This document shows, in pieces, positions 1 through 8,599 of a stretch of 64,000 nt of DNA. Numbering within the stretch: the first letter of the stretch is position 1; each line of letters starts with the position of its first letter. Origin of the DNA: an uncultured Cohaesibacter sp. (lineage in GTDB: Bacteria; Pseudomonadota; Alphaproteobacteria; Rhizobiales; Cohaesibacteraceae); NCBI RefSeq assembly GCF_963666525.1, contig NZ_OY762905.1, positions 1,687,001-1,751,000 of the forward strand. Direction: 5' to 3'. The translations under genes and the position numbers were made by a program. The notes beneath the pieces were generated by a model, which was not told the DNA's origin, made no database searches, and saw only the letters and a program-made list of their open reading frames with translations.

Positions 1-717
1 GATACCGATGCCCTTGAGGCTCTCCGGCGCAAACGCCCGAATGCCCTCCATGTCAAGCAACACGATGGAAGCGACGCGCGGATCAGCAGCAGAAACGGAG
101 GCCATATCGCGGCTGAGACCACCCTTGCGATAGACCGTGCAGACAAGCTTGCGGCTGTCATCACCACAGGCATCGAGCAGGAGTGCTGGATCGAACACAC
201 CTCCAGCCAGCAGGAGCGCGGTCGATCCCCCCAATGAATGCCCGATCACCGAAACCCGTTGCGCATCGATAGCTGGTGCAAGGTCTCCGTCAGCAAGCAG
301 GGCGTCAAGCACCCGTGAGACCTGGGCGGGCCGCCGATGCAGATCCTTTGCCCATGACGGGTCCATGCTGCCAAAGCTGGTCCCGACGTGGTTGAACGAC
401 GCCACAATATAACCCGCCCGGGCCAGATACCCGGCCAGCCACGCCTGATTGCGCCAAAGCCCGCTATAGCCGTGAGACAGGATGACAAGAGGATGGTTCA
501 CGCCGGACACGGGAGCATCCCGAATGACGTCAACCCCGAAAAAGACTTTGTTGTCCGCAACCGTGGTGACAGGCGCGTCCCGTGCAGTGGGATACCAGAC
601 CATGACAGGGCCATCGGCAAGAACGATCTGACGAAAGCCCGTCGCCTCACTGGCTGTTGCCGGGCCGCCAGCCCAGCCTGTGATAAGAACAACAAAGAGA
701 AGTGCGAATAATTGCAT
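1..717 (-). CDS. Alpha/beta hydrolase, dienelactone-hydrolase-like (3' end off window)
   Basis: This gene begins at ATG 717 with GGAGG just upstream and stays open to the left edge, so about 239 codons of its N-terminal part are visible. A hydrophobic N-terminal segment (about residues 1-22) ending near an A-T-A-S sequence looks like a Sec signal peptide, so the enzyme is probably exported. A likely oxyanion-loop motif SHGYSG lies at about 81-86, and the nucleophile elbow GHSLGG lies at 159-164 with Ser161 as the predicted nucleophile. This layout fits the predicted dienelactone hydrolase / PAF-acetylhydrolase-like group of serine esterases. The catalytic Asp and His would lie beyond the window. 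The substrate is unknown, and nothing nearby suggests one. Confidence 0.8.
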   Translation of the reverse strand, partial: MQLFALLFVVLITGWAGGPATASEATGFRQIVLADGPVMVWYPTARDAPVTTVADNKVFFGVDVIRDAPVSGVNHPLVILSHGYSGLWRNQAWLAGYLARAGYIVASFNHVGTSFGSMDPSWAKDLHRRPAQVSRVLDALLADGDLAPAIDAQRVSVIGHSLGGSTALLLAGGVFDPALLLDACGDDSRKLVCTVYRKGGLSRDMASVSAADPRVASIVLLDMEGIRAFAPESLKGIGI

Positions 718-865
718 GGTGCCTCCAGACAAACATGAAGATGATGTGATGGAGGTACTGTTGGTGATTTTTCCGGCGTCCGAGACCTGAAACACGATCA
801 AGGACGCCGGTTTTGAGGAAACTCACAGGACCGGATGGGAGGATGGACACCCGGCCCGCAAGCCC

Positions 866-1204
866 TCAGTCCTGCTCGATCCCTTCCAGCAGACGCGCCC
901 TGACGAACCGTTGGGCTGCCTTGTTGTACATCTCGTCCCACGAGCTGAACGTGCTGTGGCCTCTGACAAGTTCGTCCCAAAGCGAATCCGGGATGGCATC
1001 CAGAGCCTGCTCGCTGACTTCTGATTGCCCGGCCAGAGCAAACAGCGCCTCGATGTCCTTCACCGTGCAATGCTCCCGCATGAACGGCTCGTCAAGAAGC
1101 GTCACAAGAGAGACGGTTTCAAGCGCCTGCAAACGTTGGGAGTTCCTCATGATGGCATCGATGTTGCCGTAGATCAGATCGCGAGCCTTCGCCGCACTGT
1201 TCAT
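866..1204 (-). CDS. Small conserved-looking hypothetical protein
   Basis: This is a 112-residue protein starting at ATG 1204 behind AGGAGC. It is rich in Leu, Glu, Ala and Asp and appears all-helical. It has no signal peptide, membrane segment or cysteine-rich motif. I do not recognise a family. It lies 83 bases downstream of the SDR gene on the same strand and may be the last gene of that transport operon or an independent unit. The proper ribosome-binding site and balanced composition argue that it is real. No function is proposed. Confidence 0.6.
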   Translation of the reverse strand: MNSAAKARDLIYGNIDAIMRNSQRLQALETVSLVTLLDEPFMREHCTVKDIEALFALAGQSEVSEQALDAIPDSLWDELVRGHSTFSSWDEMYNKAAQRFVRARLLEGIEQD

Positions 1205-1287
1205 GTCCAGCTCCTGTTATACTGAAGGGTCCAAAGCGCGGGCTGGGCTGGACCGACAAGGGTCGATCAGACCAACCCGAAAGGGCC

Positions 1288-2016
1288 TTACCGAATTGTG
1301 AGGCCACCGTTGACGTCGATGCTTTCGCCATTGACGAAGTCATCCTCGATCAGGAACTTGATCGCCAGAGCAATATGCTTGGGATAGCCATTGCGCTTGA
1401 GCGGGTTGCCTTCGGCCCAGGCCTTCATCTGGTCAGGCGTCGAAACCTTCTCGTGGAACGGCGTGTCGATCACGCCCGGGCAGACCGAGTTGGCGCGAAT
1501 GACAGGAGCCAGCTCCTTGCACAACCCGCGCGTGAAAGTGTCGACCGCTCCCTTTGCTGCACCATAGATCGTCGCCGTCGGACCACCATGGCGCACCACG
1601 ACCGATGTCGTGTTGACGATGTTGGGATTGACGCCCTTGCGCAGCAGCGGAATGGCAAGAGAGGTGATCTTCATCAGCGAGAAGACATTGAGGGCAAAGA
1701 CCTCCTGCATCAGCTGCCATTCGAGGGCATCGGCTGCCTGACGGCGAACCAGCCCACCGGCATTGTTGACCAGCACATCCAGACTGTCGGTCAATTCACC
1801 GATCTGGTTGAACAGATCGATGCAGGCGATCTCGCTGGTGATGTCGCACTGGAGCATATGGGTCGTGGCTCCGAGTTCCTTGAGTTCCTGCTCAAGCTTT
1901 CTGGCCTTTTCAACCGACTGATTATAGACCAGAAACAGTTCGTTTCCTGCAGCCAGCATGCGGGCTGTTTCCGCTCCGATGCCGGTACTTGCCCCCGTGA
2001 TCAATATTTTGCTCAC
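1288..2016 (-). CDS. Short-chain dehydrogenase/reductase (SDR)
   Basis: This is a 242-residue classical SDR that reversibly oxidises a hydroxyl group with NAD(P). The cofactor motif TGASTGIG is at residues 7-14, NNAG at about 84-87, the catalytic Ser at about 138, and the YxxxK pair at Tyr151/Lys155. The start is a GTG (2014-2016) preceded by AAGGA at good spacing; no in-frame ATG competes. It closes the cupin-TRAP A operon, 18 bases after the small permease gene, so it probably acts on the compound imported by TRAP A, likely an acid sugar or its lactone. The exact substrate cannot be read from the sequence. Confidence 0.9.
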   Translation of the reverse strand: MSKILITGASTGIGAETARMLAAGNELFLVYNQSVEKARKLEQELKELGATTHMLQCDITSEIACIDLFNQIGELTDSLDVLVNNAGGLVRRQAADALEWQLMQEVFALNVFSLMKITSLAIPLLRKGVNPNIVNTTSVVVRHGGPTATIYGAAKGAVDTFTRGLCKELAPVIRANSVCPGVIDTPFHEKVSTPDQMKAWAEGNPLKRNGYPKHIALAIKFLIEDDFVNGESIDVNGGLTIR

Positions 2017-2034
2017 AACAAATTCCTTTCGTTT

Positions 2035-2556
2035 CTAGACTGATTTTTCAACTGGTTGTGTCGTTGTGCTTTCGAAGGCAACGATCTTTCTGAGATAGCC
2101 TGCCAGGAAGATCACCGACAGGATCGTCATGTAGACGCCAGCCGTTGGCATGGCGACATAGAAGATCTTCCGCGGGATCTTGAAGATCGGCGACGTCGCG
2201 GCCGCCGTCATCACCAACATGAAGCCGTAATAGGTGAAGATGCTCAGGAAGAGAATATTGATCACCTCGACTACCGCCAGCAGCACCGGCTGGCAACGCG
2301 TTTCCTTGAGCAGAATCTCCAGAAAGTCGATCTTGGGATGCTTGCGCCCGCGCCACAGGATGGCCGCCGTCGCAAACACCATCCAGGCAAAGGACAGCTC
2401 GACGATCTCATCGAACCAGCCGATGGAGAACACCGGATAGAAGCGCAGGATCACGTTGAGCGACATCAGCACGAACAGCAGGCACAGAAGACCGACAGCT
2501 AGAACCCGAAAGAAGGTGAAGACGGCCCAGTCTAAGGACTTGATGAACTTCATCAT
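2035..2556 (-). CDS. dctQ: TRAP transporter small permease (DctQ), system A
   Basis: This 173-residue membrane protein has four predicted hydrophobic helices and the typical DctQ features: an F/WFDEIVELSFAWMVFATAA-like second helix and a charged loop with R-G-R-K-H-P. It forms the integral membrane complex with DctM and helps drive sodium-coupled uptake of a substrate delivered by DctP. It starts 4 bases after the DctM stop codon (two consecutive ATGs, 2556 and 2553; either could be used), so translation is probably coupled. The gene order cupin-P-M-Q-SDR puts the small subunit after the large one, which is less usual than P-Q-M. Confidence 0.92.
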   Translation of the reverse strand: MMKFIKSLDWAVFTFFRVLAVGLLCLLFVLMSLNVILRFYPVFSIGWFDEIVELSFAWMVFATAAILWRGRKHPKIDFLEILLKETRCQPVLLAVVEVINILFLSIFTYYGFMLVMTAAATSPIFKIPRKIFYVAMPTAGVYMTILSVIFLAGYLRKIVAFESTTTQPVEKSV

Positions 2557-2560
2557 GGTA

Positions 2561-3835
2561 TCACCCGATCAGGTAAGTGGTGGAAAGGGACAGCGCGGGA
2601 ATGAAGGCAATCAGCAGCAGCACGACAAGAATGCCAAGAATATAGGGCATCACTTCCTTGCTGAGCGTTCCGATCTTCACATCCGCGATGGACGCGACAG
2701 CATAAAGGCACATGCCAACCGGCGGGCTGAGCAGGCCGATCATCGAGGCCAGGATCATGATCACGCCGAACTGGATCGGGTCCATGCCGATCATGTCCAC
2801 GACGGGCATGAAGATCGGCACACAGATCAGGATGACGGCAATCCCTTCAAGGAACATGCCGAGAATGAGCAGCACCCCGATCATGATCAGCAGCAAGAGG
2901 GTTGGCGATTGCGTCACGGTCGTCAGGCCTGAAATCAGCGCCTGTGGCACCTGATTGAGGATCAGGACCCAGGCAAAGAAGCCAGCGGTCGCCATGATGA
3001 ACATGACGCGCACCGTGTGCAGCAGGGTATCCTCCAGAATGAACAGCAGCTTGCTCCAGGTCAGCTCCCGATAGACAAGGCCGGACAGGATGATTGCATA
3101 GATGCAGGCGATGATGGCCGCTTCCGTTGGCGTGAACCAGCCGCCCAGAATACCGCCGATGATGATGATCGGCGTCAGCAGCGCCAGAAAGGCATCAACG
3201 AAGCTGCGCCACAATTCCGAACAGGCAGCCCGGGGGCGACGCGGATAATTGCGTTTGCGCGAGATGACATAGACGGCCAGTGCCATGGCAACAGCCATCA
3301 GCAACCCCGGAATCATGCCCGCCATGAACAGTTTGCCGACCGAGACACCGGTCATCGAACCATAGATGACAAATGGGATCGACGGCGGAATCACTGGTCC
3401 AATGGTCGAGGAGGCAGCCGTGATGGCGCCAGCAAATTCCTTGTCATAGCCATCATCGACCATGGCCTTGATCTCGATCTTGCCAAGACCGGCAGCATCG
3501 GCAACCGCAGCGCCGGACATGCCAGAAAAGATGATGGATGAAAAGATGTTGACCTGACCAAGTCCGCCCCAATAGTGGCCAACGGCCGCCTTGGCAAAGC
3601 GGAAGATCTTCTCTGTAATACCACCGGTATTCATCAGGTTGCCGGCCAGAATGAAAAAGGGGATCGCCAGCAGCGTGAACCCCGTTGTCGAGGAATACAT
3701 GCGCTGGGCCATCAGCCCGAGGGCCGGCAGGTTGTCGGTCATCGCAGCCAGTGAAATGGTTCCAAGGGAAATGGCGATGGGCACGCCCATGGAAATGAGG
3801 GCGATCAGCCCTATGAATATGATTGCCGGTGACAT
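2561..3835 (-). CDS. dctM: TRAP transporter large permease (DctM), system A
   Basis: This is a 424-residue, very hydrophobic protein of the TRAP DctM family (about 12 or more membrane spans), the sodium-coupled translocation subunit. Family hallmarks are the early loop I-P-F-F-I-L-A-G-N-L-M, the GMSGAAVADAAGLG segment and the G-P-V-I-P-P-S-I-P stretch. The start at 3835 was chosen because GGGAGGG sits just before it. An in-frame start 20 codons further upstream would run through a hairpin and add a non-homologous tail. It is translated after DctP, separated by a terminator-like stem-loop. Confidence 0.95.
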   Translation of the reverse strand: MSPAIIFIGLIALISMGVPIAISLGTISLAAMTDNLPALGLMAQRMYSSTTGFTLLAIPFFILAGNLMNTGGITEKIFRFAKAAVGHYWGGLGQVNIFSSIIFSGMSGAAVADAAGLGKIEIKAMVDDGYDKEFAGAITAASSTIGPVIPPSIPFVIYGSMTGVSVGKLFMAGMIPGLLMAVAMALAVYVISRKRNYPRRPRAACSELWRSFVDAFLALLTPIIIIGGILGGWFTPTEAAIIACIYAIILSGLVYRELTWSKLLFILEDTLLHTVRVMFIMATAGFFAWVLILNQVPQALISGLTTVTQSPTLLLLIMIGVLLILGMFLEGIAVILICVPIFMPVVDMIGMDPIQFGVIMILASMIGLLSPPVGMCLYAVASIADVKIGTLSKEVMPYILGILVVLLLIAFIPALSLSTTYLIG

Positions 3836-3854
3836 TGTATTCCCTCCCGAAAAA

Positions 3855-3883
3855 CGGCTGGCAGGGTCGTCCCCTGCCAGCCG
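3855..3883 (-). terminator. Stem-loop between dctP and dctM (attenuating terminator-like)
   Basis: A perfect 12-bp inverted repeat (3855-3866 with 3872-3883, 5-base loop) is followed on the transcribed minus strand by five T residues (3854-3850 region). It lies directly between the binding-protein gene and the dctM ribosome-binding site. This form suggests partial termination or protection of the upstream dctP message, giving more binding protein than permease. Confidence 0.75.
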
Positions 3884-3891
3884 CCATGGTC

Positions 3892-4872
3892 TCAAAGCAT
3901 TTCAAGGAATGTCTTCAGGTTTTCTTCACCTGCATATTTGCCAACGGCTTCATAGGCCGGGCCCATTTTGTCCTTGAACAGAGCCTTGTCAGGATAGGTG
4001 ACCTTCATGCCCTTTTCCTCGAGCTTCTTGATCAGCTCGCCGTCTTCCTTTTCCATCAGATCGCGCATCATCTGACCGGCAGAGGCACTTTCTTCCTTCA
4101 GGATCGTCTGCTGTTCCGGGGTCAGCTTGTCCCAGCTACGCTTGGAGATGACGCTGACCATGGAGTTGTAGACATGCTGTGTGATGGCCAGATTGTCCTG
4201 AACTTCATAGAGCTTGTTGTGATAGATGACAGAAAGAGGGTTTTCCTGACCATCGACCACGCCCTGCCGCAGTGCCAGATAGAGCTCATTGAAGGCCATC
4301 TGGGTCACGTTGGCACCCAGAGCAGACATGGCAGACTGCAGCTGGACTTCCGGTGGCGTACGCAGTTTCAGGCCCTTGACGTCATCAGGCACATTGATCG
4401 GATGCTTGCCGTTGGTGATGTTGCGGAAGCCATAGTCCCAGTTGGACAGATAGACCAGACCCTGAGCTTCCAGATCCGGAGCCGCCCACTTCATGAACGG
4501 ACCATCCAGCACCTGATAGACATGCTGTCTGTCACGGAAGGCAAACGGCGTCATGACGGTGGCAAATTTCTTGGAATATTTGTCCAGATGCCCCTGTGTC
4601 GGCAACGCCATGTCGATGGCGCCCAGAACATTCTGTTCCAGAACCTCATCGGGCGACCCCAACTGGTTGGCCGGGAAAATCTGGATGGTGACTTCGCCGT
4701 GTGTCCTCTCCTTCACACGATCAGCCATTTGCTGGGCTGCGATGTTGCCGGGATGATCCAGCTCCACATAATGCCCCAGTTTCAAAGTGATGGCCTGGGC
4801 CGAGGCCATGACCATGAGGCTCATGGTCGAGCCACAGACTAATACCTTCAACAGGTTCGACAATTTACGCAT
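3892..4872 (-). CDS. dctP: TRAP transporter substrate-binding protein (DctP), system A
   Basis: This is a 326-residue periplasmic solute-binding protein. An N-terminal signal peptide runs to about residue 27 (hydrophobic core, A-S-A-Q-A before the mature start). The mature part has the DctP fold signatures: G-H-Y-V-E-L-D-H-P near the start, a conserved F/QLGS motif, and the family's RTPPEVQ segment carrying the Arg that normally binds the substrate carboxylate. The start ATG 4872 follows GGAGG. The substrate is probably an organic acid or uronate, judging from the neighbouring cupin and kduI; the family fold alone does not tell which. Confidence 0.95.
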   Translation of the reverse strand: MRKLSNLLKVLVCGSTMSLMVMASAQAITLKLGHYVELDHPGNIAAQQMADRVKERTHGEVTIQIFPANQLGSPDEVLEQNVLGAIDMALPTQGHLDKYSKKFATVMTPFAFRDRQHVYQVLDGPFMKWAAPDLEAQGLVYLSNWDYGFRNITNGKHPINVPDDVKGLKLRTPPEVQLQSAMSALGANVTQMAFNELYLALRQGVVDGQENPLSVIYHNKLYEVQDNLAITQHVYNSMVSVISKRSWDKLTPEQQTILKEESASAGQMMRDLMEKEDGELIKKLEEKGMKVTYPDKALFKDKMGPAYEAVGKYAGEENLKTFLEML

Positions 4873-4929
4873 AGTTTCCTCCCGCTGCGTGTCGATCTAT
4901 TTTCAAATATTCAGACGGTCTTCAAAGTT

Positions 4930-5343
4930 TCACTCTTCGATGTTGTTTTTGGCGGGGTAGGTACCATCCGGGTTGGGCATGGTGCCGTATTGCTTCATTT
5001 TTTCGAGATGGGCATCGCGATGCGGTGCAAAGATATCGATCGCTTTCATGCCGGTTTCCGTTTTGCCGCCATGCGGCACATTGGATGGATGCACGGCAAC
5101 ATCACCCGCCTTCATCATGATGATCTCGCCATTCACTTCATGTGCCTCGGACCCTTCAGTCATGATCATGATCTGCTCGCACTCATGCTGATGAATCGGG
5201 AAGGTCGCCCCCGGAGGGTTTTCGATAAAGCTGACCATAATGTTTTCGCTTAGCAGGAACCGTGTGCAGATACCTTGATCTTCAACAATCGGGGTCAGGG
5301 GCAAATCCTTGATCGTGTAAACAAACTTCTTACGCTCTGTCAT
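4930..5343 (-). CDS. Cupin-domain protein, possibly KdgF-like
   Basis: This is a single-domain cupin of 137 residues from the chosen ATG 5343 (earlier in-frame ATGs at 5364 and 5373 are possible; none has a strong ribosome-binding site). Cupin motif 1 is H51-Q-H53-(x)-E56 followed by G64, and motif 2 is GDVAVHPSNVPH with His91, so a metal site is expected. KdgF cupins open 4,5-unsaturated uronates in the pectin/alginate route just before KduI. Its position as first gene of the TRAP A operon, near kduI, makes that role plausible, but length and motifs alone do not prove it. Confidence 0.75.
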   Translation of the reverse strand: MTERKKFVYTIKDLPLTPIVEDQGICTRFLLSENIMVSFIENPPGATFPIHQHECEQIMIMTEGSEAHEVNGEIIMMKAGDVAVHPSNVPHGGKTETGMKAIDIFAPHRDAHLEKMKQYGTMPNPDGTYPAKNNIEE

Positions 5344-6021
5344 GAGATGTCTCGCTCTTTTCATGGGTCTCATATCGCCGATATCGTGACTATTCATAAA
5401 TAAATATATCAAGTCAAGTATGAATTTTTGTCCGAAAAACATGCAAATTTCGATCAGCTTTGGTAAGACTGTCCCTTCAACATCTTAGCGCAGATTTCGC
5501 ACTTTGGGCGAAACCCAACGTTTGAAGCGAGAAGAGCAATCAAGAATGAAATTTTTCAAAATTTAAATCTAAACAATATTTTCCAGATATATTTTCATTT
5601 TTTAAAAATAAATTCCAATATTCAGCAAAAATTCTTAGACAAACTCCATCGAAAACAATCGATAGAGACGTTCGTCGTAGAACCATCGTATAGGAAAAAT
5701 TGGGGAATTTTCTCAAATTGCAACAATTATTCAAATTTGAATTTTAAGTGACCAATGGAGCAATTTGCCGAACAGGGCCACCCGGACCACCAGCCCCGAC
5801 AACAGCTTCACCCCGGACACGATCAGGTCACGGCAACCAGGTGATGCGCGATCATGCCCGAGCCGAGCCCAGCCCGACACGGACTAGACAGCTCACCGGG
5901 CCAACCCGGCAAGCGAGGATGATCAGGATCGAAACAAGACAGGCTCGCCCACCGGCAATGCCTTCAGACAGAAGAGCAGGAGAGGCAGATCGAAGATAGC
6001 AGAAGGGGGCAGAAAAAGGCC
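5344..6021. other. 678-base non-coding region with promoter for the cupin-TRAP A operon
   Basis: The half next to the cupin gene (5380-5750) is markedly AT-rich, as expected for promoter DNA; the half next to the IclR stop codon (5750-6021) is GC-rich and carries no convincing gene. An inverted repeat ATTCATA (5392-5398) / TATGAAT (5419-5425) sits 50-80 bases before the cupin start, and a TTGACT on the minus strand (about 5415-5420) may be a -35 element. Open frames here are low-complexity or lack ribosome-binding sites. Confidence 0.6.
5729..5742. promoter_or_regulatory. Candidate IclR operator, perfect 14-bp palindrome
   Basis: ATTCAAATTTGAAT is a perfect palindrome in the AT-rich region upstream of the cupin-TRAP A operon. 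Its right part, CAAATTTGAAT, recurs at 7010-7020 between the iclR-type gene and kduI. Two copies flanking one IclR-family gene suggest its binding site; this is inference. Confidence 0.45.
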
Positions 6022-6801
6022 CTAGTCGGGCGTGCAGCCACCGATGGCATGGATGAGATTGTCGGCAGCGTCTGCGACCGCTAGGCGCGATTCTTCGAAA
6101 CTGACGACCTGATGATGCAAGCTGTCCGAGTTCAGCGTGAGGAACGGCATTGTCAGAACCGCCTCGACCTGCCGGTTGCTGTTGAAGATCGGATAGCTGA
6201 TGTTGGTGACGCCGCTGATCTGCGGGCTTGCCCCGATGAAGTAGCCCTTCTGGCGCACCTTGTCCATCTGACTCAACACGCTCTCGATCACAGGCTCCGG
6301 CGTATCCGACGCCTCCAGAATGGCCCGCCGGTGATCTTCCGGCTGAAAGGCCAACATGGCGAAACCGGATCCCGACCCATGCACATCGATCCGCGCACTC
6401 AGGCGAATGCAAAAGCCCATCTTGTAGGGGCTGTCCTGTACGGCAATGACAACCATCTCGGCATCATGAAGCACCGACAGGTGACAGGATTGCTGCGTCT
6501 TTTCCGATAGCTTGGCCATCTCCGTGCTGGCAGCATTCAACAGCCGCTGCATCGGCGGGAACTTGTTCGACAATTCGAACATCTTGAGGGTCAGGCGATA
6601 TTTGCCACTTTCGGGCTCGGTCGTGATATAGCCGCGCGCCTCCAGAATGGCCAGCATGCGATAGAGCTCGTTCACCGACCGCCCAAGCTTTGCCACCATG
6701 TCCTTCTTGGAGATCGCCTCGTCCTGTTCACTGAGCAACTCGAGAATATCAAGCCCGCGCTCGAGCGCCGGAGCCTTGTATTTTGATGCCGTCTCGCTCA
6801 T
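6022..6801 (-). CDS. IclR-family transcriptional regulator
   Basis: This is a 259-residue regulator with an N-terminal winged helix-turn-helix (about residues 10-75, containing ALERGLDILELLSE and the recognition region) and a C-terminal IclR effector domain (GAF-like, about 85-250, with a C-H-L-S stretch and the conserved G-F-A-M-L-A). ATG 6801 was chosen because GGAGGCGGAAGAG precedes it; a TTG 7 codons earlier is possible. IclR proteins of the KdgR type control pectin and uronate genes. It is divergent from kduI and next to the cupin-TRAP A operon, so I infer it senses a uronate-derived keto acid and controls both. Confidence 0.92.
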   Translation of the reverse strand: MSETASKYKAPALERGLDILELLSEQDEAISKKDMVAKLGRSVNELYRMLAILEARGYITTEPESGKYRLTLKMFELSNKFPPMQRLLNAASTEMAKLSEKTQQSCHLSVLHDAEMVVIAVQDSPYKMGFCIRLSARIDVHGSGSGFAMLAFQPEDHRRAILEASDTPEPVIESVLSQMDKVRQKGYFIGASPQISGVTNISYPIFNSNRQVEAVLTMPFLTLNSDSLHHQVVSFEESRLAVADAADNLIHAIGGCTPD

Positions 6802-7193
6802 TCCACTCTTCCGCCTCCGCAATCACAGTCCCGACAGGAATGCGACAGTCACCCACCCGACGATTCCACAGCTTTCAAAGTGCCTTTCTTTTCCACGCAA
6901 TAACAGCGCAAGGAGCCAGATCCTGTGCGAAATCCAAGGCAAAATGTCGCCACTTCAACGACACCATTCCATTTAGCACATGATCTATTCAAATACAAAA
7001 TTATTTGACCAAATTTGAATATCGTGCAATGGTCTGACAAACTTCAGGCTCTGGGCACTCAGGCTGACACCTGCTTGATCGGCTGGTCGAGCGGCTATAT
7101 GGCATAATCCCGATTATGAACAGCCCCGCCAGGACCGCGAGCATGCTGTTCGCAGGCTTTGCCCAGAACCCCAAACAGCAGGAGAAGCCGACC
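6802..7193. promoter_or_regulatory. Divergent iclR-kduI control region
   Basis: This 392-base region separates the IclR-family regulator (minus) from kduI (plus). Its centre is AT-rich. A long dyad, TATTCAAAT (6986-6994) and ATTTGAATA (7013-7021), has 9-bp perfect arms 18 bases apart, with another ATTTG between them (7003-7007). This is the best candidate operator for autoregulation and kduI control. Confidence 0.55.
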
Positions 7194-8030
7194 ATGGAAG
7201 TCCGCGAAAGCATCAGCCGCAAAGAGGCAAAGCAGCTGGACACTGACGAATTGAGGAACGAGTTCCTCATTCCCGAAATTTTCAAACCCGACACGATCAC
7301 GATGACCTACAGCCACGTCGACCGGATCATCGTCGGCGGCATCAAGCCGGTCGAGAAAACGCTCGTGCTGGCTGATGATTTCGGCAAGGGCCTCGGCGTC
7401 AGCTACTTCCTCGAACGCCGCGAGTTCGGCCTGATCAATATCGGTGGCCCGGCCAAGGTTACCGTCGACGGCACGGTCTATGACATCGACAACGAGCAGG
7501 CCCTCTACATCTCGATGGGCTCGCGCAATGTGTCCTTCGCCAGTGTTGATGCGTCCAATCCTGCCAAGCTCTACTACAACAGCGCGCCGGCTCATTGCGC
7601 CTATCCGACCACCAAGATCAGCAAGGACGATGCTGTGCAGGTGGCATTGGGTGACAAGGAAAGCTGCAACGAGCGCACCATCAACAAGTTCATCATTCCC
7701 GATGTCTTGCCGACCTGCCAGCTGACCATGGGTCTGACCCGTCTGGCCCCGGGCAGCATCTGGAACACCATGCCTTGCCATACCCATGACCGGCGCATGG
7801 AAGTCTACCTGTATTTCGACATCGACGAGGACAACGCCGTCTTCCACATGATGGGCGAGCCAACCCAGACCCGTCACATTCTGGTCCACAACGAGCAGGC
7901 CGTGATTTCTCCGAGCTGGTCGATCCACAGCGGCGTCGGCACCAAGGCTTATACGTTCATCTGGGGCATGGTTGGCGAAAACCAGGTCTTTGACGACATG
8001 GACCACCTGAAGATCAGCGAACTGCGCTAA
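7194..8030 (+). CDS. kduI: 5-dehydro-4-deoxy-D-glucuronate isomerase
   Basis: KduI converts 5-keto-4-deoxyuronate (from unsaturated pectin or glycosaminoglycan uronates) to 2,5-diketo-3-deoxygluconate in the cytoplasm. From the chosen ATG 7194 (GGAGA upstream) the protein is 278 residues, exactly the length of the E. coli enzyme. The zinc ligands fall at the same numbers: His196 and His198 in CHTH, Glu203 in RRMEVY, and His245 in WSIHSG. The C-terminal [17 protein letters not shown] block is strongly conserved. An upstream in-frame start would add a non-homologous 26-residue tail. It is transcribed alone, divergently from the IclR gene, and ends at a strong terminator. Confidence 0.98.
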   Translation: MEVRESISRKEAKQLDTDELRNEFLIPEIFKPDTITMTYSHVDRIIVGGIKPVEKTLVLADDFGKGLGVSYFLERREFGLINIGGPAKVTVDGTVYDIDNEQALYISMGSRNVSFASVDASNPAKLYYNSAPAHCAYPTTKISKDDAVQVALGDKESCNERTINKFIIPDVLPTCQLTMGLTRLAPGSIWNTMPCHTHDRRMEVYLYFDIDEDNAVFHMMGEPTQTRHILVHNEQAVISPSWSIHSGVGTKAYTFIWGMVGENQVFDDMDHLKISELR

Positions 8031-8048
8031 GCGTTCAGCAGCATTCTC

Positions 8049-8086
8049 AAGCCGGCCGGGGTCCGAACACCTCTGGCCGGCTTTTT
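8049..8086 (+). terminator. Rho-independent terminator after kduI
   Basis: Arms AAGCCGGCC (8049-8057) and GGCCGGCTT (8075-8083) pair around a 17-base loop and run into five T residues. It is placed 19 bases after the kduI stop codon. Confidence 0.88.
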
Positions 8087-8559
8087 CGTGCCCAGGTGCC
8101 GCCGCAACGGTTCCTCCCCCAGGTGCCAGATCTAACAGACCACGTGAGCAACGCCGTCCTCTTCCCTTCCCTTCCGATAACACGACATGCGGCCGCCCTC
8201 TGGCCGTTGGCTTGAACGGGCCCATGGCCTAGCTGGTCACCCGCCCCCCGCTTGCCGGCAGCACCGCGCCACATCTTCCCGGCACCGACAAAAGATGTCC
8301 CCAAGATTCATGATGTCCATTGTGCGTCGGAAGCAGCTACGACTGGCTGGCCACCCACTAGTTAAAAATTACTAGCGCTAAGCGGAACGGTTTGCTACGG
8401 CAGAACCATCACCTTCCGTTTTTAAACGATAATCCTGTCAAGAGGCTGGAAACACATCAGTATTTTACCGCATAAGCACTCAATCCAGTTCTCAGAATAA
8501 AATCCGGCGCCCGATTATCGTTTCATGAATGGAACCCGAGAAACGGGCTTTACAAACTT
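8087..8559. other. Non-coding stretch between kduI and the GntR-TRAP B operon
   Basis: This is about 470 bases without a supportable gene. The first part (8090-8350) is GC-rich and contains a doubled CCCAGGTGCC (8090s and 8119-8128). The second part (8350-8560) becomes AT-rich and should hold the promoter of the downstream operon. I recognise no RNA gene or riboswitch. Confidence 0.5.
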
Positions 8560-8583
8560 ATATACAAGATATACGAGATATAC
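8560..8583. promoter_or_regulatory. Triple 9-bp tandem repeat, candidate GntR operator
   Basis: ATATAC occurs at 8560-8565, 8569-8574 and 8578-8583, an exact 9-base period, ending 16 bases before the regulator's start codon. On the other strand it reads GTATAT-CTC, GTATAT-CTT, GTATAT. TATAC-type half-sites are common for FCD-type GntR regulators, so autorepression at this site is likely. Confidence 0.5.
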
Positions 8584-8599
8584 CTGAGAGGAAAATGCG

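Noticed and set aside
5748-5999. Possible small proline/arginine-rich gene in the cupin-IclR gap
   Set aside because: It has skewed composition, no ribosome-binding site and no recognisable family; GC-rich non-coding DNA explains it.
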